Part shown: piece after piece, positions 9,746-18,157 of the stretch | Position numbering within the stretch: position 1 is the first letter of the stretch | Layout of the letters: every line of letters starts with the position of its first letter | NCBI GenBank assembly: GCA_002386525.1 | Contig: DGIS01000012.1 | Location: 18,966 to 82,965, forward strand | Source: Sphingobacterium sp. UBA4616 | Lineage (GTDB): Bacteria > Bacteroidota > Bacteroidia > Sphingobacteriales > Sphingobacteriaceae | DNA length: 64,000 nucleotides | Direction: 5' to 3' | Position numbers and translations under genes: made by a program | The notes under the pieces: model-generated | Databases searched by the model: none | What the model was told of the DNA's origin: nothing | Seen by the model: only the letters and a program-made list of their open reading frames with translations

Positions 9746-10801
9746 ATGGAAAAAAGAGCCTTTCTAAAATCGATTGCTTTAAGCCTGTTGTCTATTCCTG
9801 TACTTGGAATGGGGCAGCCAACCGGAGATAGAGACGAATTGTACGGTCAGGCTGCTTTGCTTGCAACGAGGTTAAAATTAGGGGATACCATAGGTTTAAT
9901 AACGCCTGCTGGTGTATTGGATGATGAAGAGTCGATTAGCATTGCACGTGAGATATTTGAGACACTGGGTTTTAAAGTAAAAGAAGGTAAACATATACGC
10001 AGCCGCTACGGTAATTTGGCCGGTACAGATCAGGAGCGTATAGCAGACATTCATGATATGTTTGCAGACAAGACCGTCAAAGCGATTGTTTGCATCAGAG
10101 GAGGTTCGGGTACATCACGTCTTTTAGATCGATTAGATTACAGACTGATCGCCAATAACCCCAAAATTTTATTGGGATATTCAGATATAACAGCATTAAT
10201 TTTGGCATTATATGCCAAGACAGGACTTATAACGTTTCATGGTGCAGTGGGTATCAGTACCTGGACTAAGAAACTGGCAGAGGCTTTCAATGCTCAGTTT
10301 GTAGCCAATCAGCCAGAAATATTTGAAAACCCCAAGTCTAAAGGTGATAGCATTGTACAGACCAAAGACCGAATTGCCACAATTCATCCGGGTATAGTAG
10401 ATGGGGTATTGCTTGGTGGAAATATGACCGTGTTGACCGGCTTATGTGGTTCACCTTATCTGCCAGATTTTAAAGATAAAATTCTTTTTCTCGAAGAGGT
10501 CGACGAAGATATGGAGCGTGTTGACCGTATGTTCTGTCAATTGAAAAATACTGGTGTACTGGGTGCGATTAAGGGTTTTATTTTTGGCAAGTGCACCAAT
10601 TGTAAACCATCTGGTGGCTATGGATCCGTAACACTTGACCAATTGTTCAATGATTATATCAAACCGTTAAAAATACCCGCTTATACAGGGGCTGTCGTTG
10701 GGCATATCGCCGAACAGTTTATTTTGCCCGTAGGAGCAAAAGTCCGTGTAGATGCTTCGCAAGGAACGATTGCTTTAATGGAGCCTGCATTAAAAGATTA
10801 A
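9746..10801 (+). CDS. S66 LD-carboxypeptidase (LdcA/YkfA-like), exported
   Basis: A 351-residue serine carboxypeptidase of family S66, which removes the terminal D-Ala from murein tetrapeptides. A signal segment (KRAFLKSIALSLLSIPVLG) precedes the domain and points to export; the KR pair could be Sec- or Tat-type. Family marks are CIRGGSGTSRLLD (116-128), the nucleophile motif GYSD (S146), the acidic LFLEEVDE block and the C-terminal VVGHIAEQFILPVG with the triad His. Gene order pyrC-S66-M14 on one strand, facing the SusCD/epimerase/P60 cluster, supports a role in muropeptide breakdown. Confidence 0.9.
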   Translation: MEKRAFLKSIALSLLSIPVLGMGQPTGDRDELYGQAALLATRLKLGDTIGLITPAGVLDDEESISIAREIFETLGFKVKEGKHIRSRYGNLAGTDQERIADIHDMFADKTVKAIVCIRGGSGTSRLLDRLDYRLIANNPKILLGYSDITALILALYAKTGLITFHGAVGISTWTKKLAEAFNAQFVANQPEIFENPKSKGDSIVQTKDRIATIHPGIVDGVLLGGNMTVLTGLCGSPYLPDFKDKILFLEEVDEDMERVDRMFCQLKNTGVLGAIKGFIFGKCTNCKPSGGYGSVTLDQLFNDYIKPLKIPAYTGAVVGHIAEQFILPVGAKVRVDASQGTIALMEPALKD

Positions 10802-10802
10802 T

Positions 10803-12206
10803 ATGAAATTAGTAAAAGTTGATTTCATCAAAGCCTTTTCTTTATATGAAGAAAAGGCTTTGATGCATAGAAGATTTAAACATGCTGATATTTTACCATT
10901 ATTAGAAAATATCAGGAGCACTGGACGTTTTGCTGTATCGGAAATTGGGAAGTCCACTGAAGATCGTTCGATCTTTCGACTACAATACGGACAAGGGCCA
11001 ATCAAGATACTTTTATGGTCACAAATGCATGGTGATGAACCTACGGCGACAATGGCCTTGTTTGATCTATTTAATTTTTTCAACGGAAAAGATGATGGTT
11101 TAGATGCCTTTAGAGATCACATAGCATCAAAAGTGACCTTGTATTTTATTCCGATGCTAAATCCTGATGGAACCGAACGGTTTCAGCGTAGGACAGCCAT
11201 GGATGTGGATATGAACAGAGATGCAAGGGCAACAGCAACAGTGGAAGGGGCCTTATTGAAGGCGCAAGCCATGTTGCTAAAACCTGATTTTGCCTTTAAC
11301 CTGCATAACCAAAACAATTACTACAACATTCCTGGAACAAATATGCCAGTGACAATTTCCCTATTGGCACCTGCCTATGACTATGCGCGGAGTATTAATG
11401 AAACTCGGGGAGATGCGATGCGGGTGATTGTCGGAATAAATAAAGTCCTTCAGGAATTTGTTCCAAAGGCGGTTGCAAGGTATGACGATGAGCATACACC
11501 GCGCGGTTTCGGTGATAATTTTCAAAAATGGGGCGCCAGGACGATCTTGATTGAATCAGGAGCTTATGTTGGTGATACCGAAAAAATGATGGTCCGAAAA
11601 TGTAATTTCGTGGCTTTGTTAAAAGCATTTGAGGAAATTGCTGATCAATCCTTTAAACAGCATTCGGTTACCGATTATGATACAATTCCCTTCAATGATG
11701 AAAAGCTCCATGATGTGTTGCTGAGAAATTTGACCATTGAGCGGAGTGGTAAACCATTGCTTGTCGATGTTGCCATCCGGCAGAATGAAAAGACGATAGG
11801 CTCTGACTACTACGTAGAGGGTATTGTTGAAGATATTGGCGATTTGCAGGATTTTTATGGTTATGTAGATATTGATGTTGCAGGAACGGAGTTTGCTCCA
11901 GCCAAGATGTATATGGAGCCATTTGCTTCCCTGACCGATTTAGATGATACCATCGTGATGGGATTACTTGAAAAAGGCTATGCCGCTATTATTATTGAAA
12001 ATGTGATCCCGGGAGAATTTTTGCATAACCTTCCAATTCGTGTATTAACTAAAAAAGCTATAGAATTTTCACAACAATTAGCTCTCGGAGCTCAAGCGGA
12101 TTTTTTTCTTCGTAAAGAAGGCAAGAACATTTACGCCGTAGTTAATGGTTATGCGATCGATTTGAAAAAAACAATGCAACAGCAGTATAAAAATCAGATA
12201 AGTTAG
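10803..12206 (+). CDS. M14-family zinc carboxypeptidase
   Basis: A 467-residue putative metallopeptidase. M14 zinc ligands are HGDE (H76, E79) and H168 (NLHNQN). The substrate-binding NR pair is N138-R139 (MNRDAR) and the catalytic Glu is probably E251 (LIESGAY). The C-terminal 170 residues are not assigned. No signal peptide is seen. The ATG at 10803 lies one base after the S66 stop, but a 16-bp hairpin covers codons 9-21. A second in-frame ATG (10863) follows the hairpin arm, so the true start is uncertain. Some M14 enzymes such as MpaA cleave gamma-D-Glu-diaminopimelate bonds; the neighbourhood makes that an attractive but unproven substrate. Confidence 0.85.
   Translation: MKLVKVDFIKAFSLYEEKALMHRRFKHADILPLLENIRSTGRFAVSEIGKSTEDRSIFRLQYGQGPIKILLWSQMHGDEPTATMALFDLFNFFNGKDDGLDAFRDHIASKVTLYFIPMLNPDGTERFQRRTAMDVDMNRDARATATVEGALLKAQAMLLKPDFAFNLHNQNNYYNIPGTNMPVTISLLAPAYDYARSINETRGDAMRVIVGINKVLQEFVPKAVARYDDEHTPRGFGDNFQKWGARTILIESGAYVGDTEKMMVRKCNFVALLKAFEEIADQSFKQHSVTDYDTIPFNDEKLHDVLLRNLTIERSGKPLLVDVAIRQNEKTIGSDYYVEGIVEDIGDLQDFYGYVDIDVAGTEFAPAKMYMEPFASLTDLDDTIVMGLLEKGYAAIIIENVIPGEFLHNLPIRVLTKKAIEFSQQLALGAQADFFLRKEGKNIYAVVNGYAIDLKKTMQQQYKNQIS
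10826..10865 (+). promoter_or_regulatory. Strong hairpin at the 5' end of the M14 gene
   Basis: A perfect 16-bp inverted repeat (10826-10841 and 10850-10865) with an 8-base loop lies 23 bases after the ATG at 10803. It has no trailing U-run, so it is not a standard terminator. It could slow translation, stabilise the downstream message, or lie in an untranslated spacer if translation starts at 10863. Confidence 0.7.
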
Positions 12207-12224
12207 GAATGCTTAATATAGCTC

Positions 12225-12270
12225 AAAAAAAAAAAAAGGTCACAGCCTGTGCTGTGACCTTTTTCTTTTT
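12225..12270. terminator. Bidirectional terminator between M14 gene and susD-like gene
   Basis: GGTCACAGC-CTGT-GCTGTGACC, a 9-bp perfect stem, is flanked by 13 A on the left and a T-rich run on the right. It can end transcription from both converging units. Confidence 0.92.
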
Positions 12271-12277
12271 GAAACTA

Positions 12278-13747
12278 CTAGTAGCCGGTATTCTGTTGAT
12301 TTGCTATAGCTGGGTTTGCATTCATCTCATCCAGTGAAATAGGAAGAATGGTTTTAAAGAAGGTTCTATCGATCGTTTTTTGCCTATTTGTTGTGCTTAT
12401 ATTTCCTAAATCATCATCAAAAGTTATCGATTTGTTCCAGCGCATCATATCAAAGAAGCGGTGACCTTCTCCAAGGAGCTCTTTGCTTCTCTCATCGGCA
12501 ATCATATCTAAAGTAATCGTGCCTGAGGTCGCAACATCTAATTTGGGAGAGCGTTGGCGTATTGCATTCAGGTAATTTGCTGCAAGGGCCTTGTCAGGAG
12601 ATGATTTTAGTAGAGCAGCTTCAGCAGCGATAAGATATACTTCGGACAAACGGATGACCTTAATATTGACAGCGGTACTATTTGCTGTTGAATTTTTATC
12701 GCCAGCAAGCGTTGTGCTACCGCTATATTTATAGACCGCTCCTAAATGGGTGGTGCCGACTTCATCGTACGCCATAACACCCCATCTGACATCTGTCTCG
12801 TCTTTCTTAAGTTTGGCCAAGAATGGATCTGCGGCTATAAAGTTTCCCAATATGGCTGTACTGCCATGTCCTTTTCTGCGGAACATCGCACCCAGTGAAC
12901 TAGTCCCTGCGTCAGCTTCATTCGGATAGACACCCAATTCTAGAATAGATTCAGTTCCAAACATACCTGTCCAGGATTTTACCCAGTTTTCATTGCTATA
13001 CAATGTGTAGACTTTGGAGTCTATGACCTCCTGCGCTGATTTTAACGAATTATCATAATCATTCATATAGAGATACACACGAGCTTGCAGTGCTTTATTG
13101 GCGAAAAAATTGAAATATCCATCCGATTTGGATTTTGGCAATAAGCTCTCTGCATCCTTTAAATCCTGTACTATTTGTTTGTAGTTTTCCTCCACGGAGA
13201 TACGTTTTTCCTGCGCGCTATATTCGAGTACTTTCGTTACATTAGGGATACCAAGGGCAGATTTTTCCATGTTGTAGGGTTTTCCGTACAACCTGACAAG
13301 ATCAAAATTGATGAGGGCTCTTGCGGTCAATGCTTGTCCTTTATACGTATTAAAATTTTCTGTCGAGCCGGCAGCGATTAGTTTATCGATATTTGTCAAA
13401 AGATTATTGATCTGCACGAGTGTATGAAACCCTTGTGTCCAGATGCTTGAATAGGGATTAGAAGAGGCCGAATGATTAAATACATAAAGATAGTCATAAC
13501 CGCGGCCCTGGGATGCAATCGTAAAGTCACCCCCTTTGGCATCAGCATAGAGCGGGAAATTTCGTCCATAGTAGGCGACATTTGCCATTTTACTCATTAA
13601 TCCATTCATAATAACCTTTGCGTCAGCAGCAGTTTGGATGGAGGTATTGGAGTCCCCCATATTGGTCGGTGTGACATCCAAAAAATTGCTACATGAGCTG
13701 ATTGCTAATGATATTGTTATGCACGAGGCAATAAAAAGCTTTTTCAT
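12278..13747 (-). CDS. SusD/RagB-family nutrient-binding lipoprotein
   Basis: A 489-residue surface lipoprotein (signal AISSC, lipid Cys19, then SNFLDVTP). The RagB/SusD fold shows helical TPR-like blocks (ALTARALINFDLVRLYGKPY; RLSEVYLIAAEAALL) and the C-terminal DERSKELLGEGHRFFDMMRW signature. It would act as the lid of the SusC channel encoded just upstream. The ligand class cannot be read from sequence. The adjacent epimerase and P60 endopeptidase suggest peptides rather than glycans. No glycoside hydrolase is nearby, which argues against a polysaccharide locus. Confidence 0.95.
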   Translation of the reverse strand: MKKLFIASCITISLAISSCSNFLDVTPTNMGDSNTSIQTAADAKVIMNGLMSKMANVAYYGRNFPLYADAKGGDFTIASQGRGYDYLYVFNHSASSNPYSSIWTQGFHTLVQINNLLTNIDKLIAAGSTENFNTYKGQALTARALINFDLVRLYGKPYNMEKSALGIPNVTKVLEYSAQEKRISVEENYKQIVQDLKDAESLLPKSKSDGYFNFFANKALQARVYLYMNDYDNSLKSAQEVIDSKVYTLYSNENWVKSWTGMFGTESILELGVYPNEADAGTSSLGAMFRRKGHGSTAILGNFIAADPFLAKLKKDETDVRWGVMAYDEVGTTHLGAVYKYSGSTTLAGDKNSTANSTAVNIKVIRLSEVYLIAAEAALLKSSPDKALAANYLNAIRQRSPKLDVATSGTITLDMIADERSKELLGEGHRFFDMMRWNKSITFDDDLGNISTTNRQKTIDRTFFKTILPISLDEMNANPAIANQQNTGY

Positions 13748-13764
13748 AATACTGTTTTTTTTCG

Positions 13765-16700
13765 TTAAAAACTAAATTCAACACCGAAAGTGTACGTTTT
13801 TGCCAATGGTGTTTCCCAGCCCCGCGTACCAAATTGGTTAACTTCCGGATCCATATACTTGTATTTCGAAACGGTCAACAAATTGCTTCCATTGAAAAAT
13901 ACCCTTGCATTGGAGATACCAGCTCGTTTTAAAAAATCATTTGGTAATCTATAGCTCAACGAAATGTTTTTTAATCTAAGATATGACGCGTCAAACAGTT
14001 GTCTACTGCTGATCTGGTTCACATCTTCCAGATCTCTTCCGGTAACCATTGGGTAAGTTCCATCCGTATTTGAAGGTGACCAGCTATTTTCTGTAAAATA
14101 AGCGGCATGAATTCGTTCCCAATAATAGCCGTCATCGGCAACATCTTTGGATGTAGCATCATAAAGTTTGCCGCCAATTTTATAAGCAAAGTTCAATCCC
14201 AATGAAAAGTTTTTATAATCGATGTCAGAATTTATACCGCCATATAGTTTAGGATTAGCATTTCCGATGATGGTTTGTTTAGCTTTTTTGTAATCATAAC
14301 TTGCCGCTTTTCCGTTAAAGATAAAATCGCCATCAGTGCCATCGTTTGTATACCAGACGTTTTTGCCATTGGTTTGATCTGTACCTGCCCATTCTAGACC
14401 AAAGAATGATAAGGACGATTCTCCTTCGCGATAAATAAATCGAGCTCTATCGTCTCCACCAGTGGGATCATACCAGACGATATCTCGTCCACCATATAAT
14501 TTTGTAATCTTGGATCTGATGATTGCGGCATTTGCACTTAATGTCCATTTCCAATTTTCATTTTTAATGATATCTGAACCTAATTCAATCTCTATACCTT
14601 TATTGTTCATTTCGCCAACATTTCGCAATATGGAGCCGAAACCAGTAATTGTGGAGATCGGAACATTCTGTAAGAGATCCTTCGAGTCTCTGTTAAAATA
14701 TTCAATTGTACCAAATAGTTTATTGTGGAATAGGCCAAATTCTAATGCGACGTTTGTGGAGTAATTTTTCTCCCAAGCTACGTCCGGATTGCCTAAATTA
14801 TTTAGCCCACCACCTGGCTGCGTCATATATTTGTTGGAATAACTTGTTAAATTGCGCCAGGCAAAAAGATCCGTAGGTAATGTTCCATTTACCCCATAGG
14901 AACCTCTAATTCTTAGGTTATTGATTTCCTCAATCTGTTTAATAAAAGATTCCTTGGCCAAATTCCAGGAAGCAGCTAAAGACCAAAAGTTGCCCCAACG
15001 AGGACCTGGTGCCAAGCGGGATGAACCGTCCCTTCTAAAAGATGCCGAGGCAAAATAGCGTTCATCGTAGTTATATTCCGCCCGCGATAGTACAGACATC
15101 ATATTATTGCCCCAAGAATAGGCGGACGCATCCAATATACCTGCAGTGGCGACTGTATGAAGTGATGAGGATGGTAAATCTTTACCTGTAGCACGGATAA
15201 AATCAGTCGTGTTTTTTTCAGCTTCGAAACCAGCTAATAACCCAATATTATGCAAGCCAAAGCTTTTGTTGTAATTGGCGGTTGTGGATGATACCAATTT
15301 TTCAATGGACGTAGACACCTCTGTGACCCGGCCATTGTCTGCCATACCGTTATAATGTTTAGCGCTATAATAGATGTGATCTTTGACCTCGGTTCTGTCA
15401 TAGGAGAAAATGGTCTTCAATGTAAGTTCAGGTAACAGCTTTAATGATAAAGATTCTATAGCTGATAATTTACTTGTTTTCGAAGAGTTTTCCCATTCCT
15501 TGTTGTAATACAACGGATTATAAGCGAGACTACCATAACGTGCTGTATATTCGTTACCTGTTTTATAATCAGTTGGCCAATACATCTGCCATAATAAATT
15601 ACTCGCTTGATACAGGTAATTTGTTCCTGTATTCCTGGTGTCATTCATCCCAATAAGCTTGTTTTTAGCGTAGTTGACGTTTGAACCAAATTCGAGATAT
15701 TTCCCAATCTTTTGCGTTAAATTAATCCGACCATTGATTCTGTCGAAGTTATTCTCAATAATCCTGCTTTTGTCTTGCGTGTATCCTAAAGACGCATAGT
15801 AATTGGTTTTTTCTGTTGCTCCGCTTACCGAGATATCGTTGCTGTTGAATATCCCGGTTCTAAACAATGCTTTGTTCCAGTCATAATACTTACCATCTCG
15901 ATTCTCTACACCATCTGTTTTTCCTGAGATATGTACATTTTCCCATTGTGAGGTTCCATCTGTGCTGAATTGATAGCCATGAATACCAAAACCATAAGAA
16001 GAAGTTGGTTTACCGTAATTTGCCGAATTTGGATTCCAGTCCAAAGAATTTAAGCGGAATAAGGTGTTTTTATTCGCCTGTTCAGCCGTTTGACCAGCTG
16101 CTATTCTAGAGTCGTATAAAACACTATAGAGCATATTGATTTGATCCTGTACCGAAGCAGGTTCATTATTTTTGGTTGCCCAGGAAGGACTAATGCCGAT
16201 AGAGGACTTGACATTGATCTTTGGATCTCCGTTTTTCCCCTTTTTTGTGGTGATGATGATGACACCGTTTGCCGCGCGGGAACCATAAAGGGAAGAAGCG
16301 GCAGCATCCTTAAGCACAGAAATAGATTCGATATCGCTGGGATTTAATGTGCTCATGACGTTGTTCGTATTGACAATATAGTCGCCCATCTGTCCGACAC
16401 TACCCGAAATGACTGGAACACCGTCAATGACATAGAGTGGCTCGTTCGACGCGTTCATAGAGCCTATGCCTCGAATGCGTATAGCTGAAGTTGCACCTGC
16501 CTGACCAGATCCATTTGACATTTGCAGACCTGCAACACGGCCAGTAAGAGCTTTTTCAAACGAAGTGACAGGTTGTTTATCAATGGCATCTGATTTTACT
16601 TGTGCTGCCGAACCTGTATAGGTACTCTTTTTAGCCGTTCCATAGGCAATGACAATGACTTCGTCCAATGCCTGTTCATCACTGCTGAGTGAAATACTAA

Positions 16701-16971
16701 TGGTTTTTCGGCCATTGACCTGAATTTCTTGTGGACTATAACCTACTGCAGAGATACTTAATATCGCGTTGGTGTTTGCGTTTAGCGTAAACAGGCCATT
16801 TTCGTTTGTTGAGGTTCCTTGGTTAGCGCTTTTTATAGTTATTGTAACTCCGCTAATTGGTTTTCCGTTGCTGTCTGTTATTTTACCAGCAATTTGGATC
16901 TGTTGCGCATATAAAGACTGCATCGAACTACAGGCTATGAGACACAACGTTGTGAGCACATGTTGTTTCAT
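13765..16971 (-). CDS. SusC/RagA-family TonB-linked outer membrane transporter
   Basis: A 1068-residue TonB-dependent transporter. A signal peptide ending near LYAQQ is followed by a carboxypeptidase-D-regulatory-like domain (GKITDSNGKPISGVTITIK...). The plug has the SusC-type block SLYGSRAANGVIIITTKKG, and a 22-strand barrel ends in aromatic Phe (FGVEFSF). It imports substrates with its SusD partner, 17 bases downstream. It is probably the third gene of a four-gene transcript starting with the P60 gene, although 123 bases and a hairpin separate it from the epimerase gene. Confidence 0.96.
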   Translation of the reverse strand: MKQHVLTTLCLIACSSMQSLYAQQIQIAGKITDSNGKPISGVTITIKSANQGTSTNENGLFTLNANTNAILSISAVGYSPQEIQVNGRKTISISLSSDEQALDEVIVIAYGTAKKSTYTGSAAQVKSDAIDKQPVTSFEKALTGRVAGLQMSNGSGQAGATSAIRIRGIGSMNASNEPLYVIDGVPVISGSVGQMGDYIVNTNNVMSTLNPSDIESISVLKDAAASSLYGSRAANGVIIITTKKGKNGDPKINVKSSIGISPSWATKNNEPASVQDQINMLYSVLYDSRIAAGQTAEQANKNTLFRLNSLDWNPNSANYGKPTSSYGFGIHGYQFSTDGTSQWENVHISGKTDGVENRDGKYYDWNKALFRTGIFNSNDISVSGATEKTNYYASLGYTQDKSRIIENNFDRINGRINLTQKIGKYLEFGSNVNYAKNKLIGMNDTRNTGTNYLYQASNLLWQMYWPTDYKTGNEYTARYGSLAYNPLYYNKEWENSSKTSKLSAIESLSLKLLPELTLKTIFSYDRTEVKDHIYYSAKHYNGMADNGRVTEVSTSIEKLVSSTTANYNKSFGLHNIGLLAGFEAEKNTTDFIRATGKDLPSSSLHTVATAGILDASAYSWGNNMMSVLSRAEYNYDERYFASASFRRDGSSRLAPGPRWGNFWSLAASWNLAKESFIKQIEEINNLRIRGSYGVNGTLPTDLFAWRNLTSYSNKYMTQPGGGLNNLGNPDVAWEKNYSTNVALEFGLFHNKLFGTIEYFNRDSKDLLQNVPISTITGFGSILRNVGEMNNKGIEIELGSDIIKNENWKWTLSANAAIIRSKITKLYGGRDIVWYDPTGGDDRARFIYREGESSLSFFGLEWAGTDQTNGKNVWYTNDGTDGDFIFNGKAASYDYKKAKQTIIGNANPKLYGGINSDIDYKNFSLGLNFAYKIGGKLYDATSKDVADDGYYWERIHAAYFTENSWSPSNTDGTYPMVTGRDLEDVNQISSRQLFDASYLRLKNISLSYRLPNDFLKRAGISNARVFFNGSNLLTVSKYKYMDPEVNQFGTRGWETPLAKTYTFGVEFSF

Positions 16972-17044
16972 AAAAGTGTGAATTGATTAATTTAGTTTGT
17001 TAATATTTTGGTGCTGTCGGATGTTGGTCAAACTTGCGAAAGCA

Positions 17045-17088
17045 ATTCAGTGCAATCTTTTTTTTAAGAAAAAAACATTGCACTGAAT
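17045..17088. repeat. Long AT-cored inverted repeat between epimerase and susC-like genes
   Basis: Perfect 12-bp arms (17045-17056, 17077-17088) enclose a T8/A7 core that can extend the stem after a single C-C mismatch. It begins just after the epimerase stop codon. There is no external U-run, so it may act in mRNA processing or differential expression within the operon rather than as a terminator. Confidence 0.65.
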
Positions 17089-17094
17089 ATAGGG

Positions 17095-18150
17095 TTATTT
17101 CCTTAAAATTCCAATTCCAGGACGGTCGGGAAGAAGGCAATTGCCATTGACAACGGTCATACCGTCATAAATGTCATTTCCGATCAATAAAGCACCATCT
17201 AAATCAGCCCAGTCTGTTAGGGGAGCGAGTTGTGCTGCTGCACTGATTGCACAGGATGTTTCGGTCATGCAACCGATCATAACTTTCATTTCCAGAGAAC
17301 GCGCAAGCTCGGCCATACGTTTGGCCTCCCGCATGCCAGTACATTTCATCAATTTGATATTAATTCCTGAATACACGCCCTTTAGTGCAGGAACATCTAC
17401 AAGTCGTTGACATCCTTCATCGGCAATTGTTGGTATCGGGCTGTTTTCGGTCAACCAGGCATTGTCATCTATCTGTTCCTTGGGCATCGGTTGCTCTAAG
17501 AAGTAAACGTTTCTTTCTGCAAGCCAGTGCGCCATCTCCAAGGCCTCTTCGCGCGTTTTCCAACCTTGATTGACGTCCGCGCACAGCGGGCGGTCTGTCA
17601 CCTGCCGGATGGTATCAATAATCATTTTATCAGTATCCAGCCCAAGCTTTACTTTTAAAATTTTAAACTGATCCGCTTCGGCTACTTTTTTCCGTATCAT
17701 TTCTTCGGAATCGATGCCTATTGTATACGATGTCGGCGGAATAAGATCAGGATTTAGTCCCCATATCTTATAATAAGGTTGGTTCATAATTTTCCCAAGG
17801 ACATCATGCAGGGCGATATCAATTGCGGCTTTTGCGGCTGTATTTTTCAACGCAATCTGATCGATGTAATGTAAAATATCTTCGGTTTGAAAAGGAGAGT
17901 TGAACCCTGTCAGATCGATTTGATTGAGGAACGATAGGACACTTTCTTGCGATTCGCCAAGATAAGGAGGCATACTCGCTTCACCATAACCGACAATGCC
18001 GTCATACTCTAGTTCGGTCAATACAACCGGTGTTGTGCTTCTGCTGAAAGAAGCGACTGTAAAGACATGGTTCAGTGTTAGTGTATACGGGCGGAATCTT
18101 AATTTAAAGGCTCCAAAATCTTTATTGATCCATTGAGATTGGTTGCTCAT
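17095..18150 (-). CDS. Dipeptide epimerase (L-Ala-D/L-Glu type, YkfB-like)
   Basis: A 351-residue enolase-superfamily enzyme predicted to interconvert L-Ala-D-Glu and L-Ala-L-Glu, a step in using murein peptides. The muconate-lactonizing-type barrel has the acid/base lysines K166-V-K168 and K266, and metal ligands D192 (CADVNQ), E219 (FLEQP) and D244 (IADEG). The C-terminal D316-L-D318 motif is the DxD that binds the dipeptide amino group in this subgroup. The frame is open further upstream to 18237, but the ATG at 18150 is preferred: it gives 7 bases to the upstream stop instead of an 80-base overlap, and a natural N-terminus. No signal peptide, so cytosolic. Confidence 0.9.
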   Translation of the reverse strand: MSNQSQWINKDFGAFKLRFRPYTLTLNHVFTVASFSRSTTPVVLTELEYDGIVGYGEASMPPYLGESQESVLSFLNQIDLTGFNSPFQTEDILHYIDQIALKNTAAKAAIDIALHDVLGKIMNQPYYKIWGLNPDLIPPTSYTIGIDSEEMIRKKVAEADQFKILKVKLGLDTDKMIIDTIRQVTDRPLCADVNQGWKTREEALEMAHWLAERNVYFLEQPMPKEQIDDNAWLTENSPIPTIADEGCQRLVDVPALKGVYSGINIKLMKCTGMREAKRMAELARSLEMKVMIGCMTETSCAISAAAQLAPLTDWADLDGALLIGNDIYDGMTVVNGNCLLPDRPGIGILRK

Positions 18151-18157
18151 CGTTATC

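Noticed and set aside
12278..16971. SusC/SusD pair read as a polysaccharide utilisation locus
   Set aside because: No glycoside hydrolase, polysaccharide lyase or sulfatase lies nearby; the neighbours are peptidoglycan-peptide enzymes.
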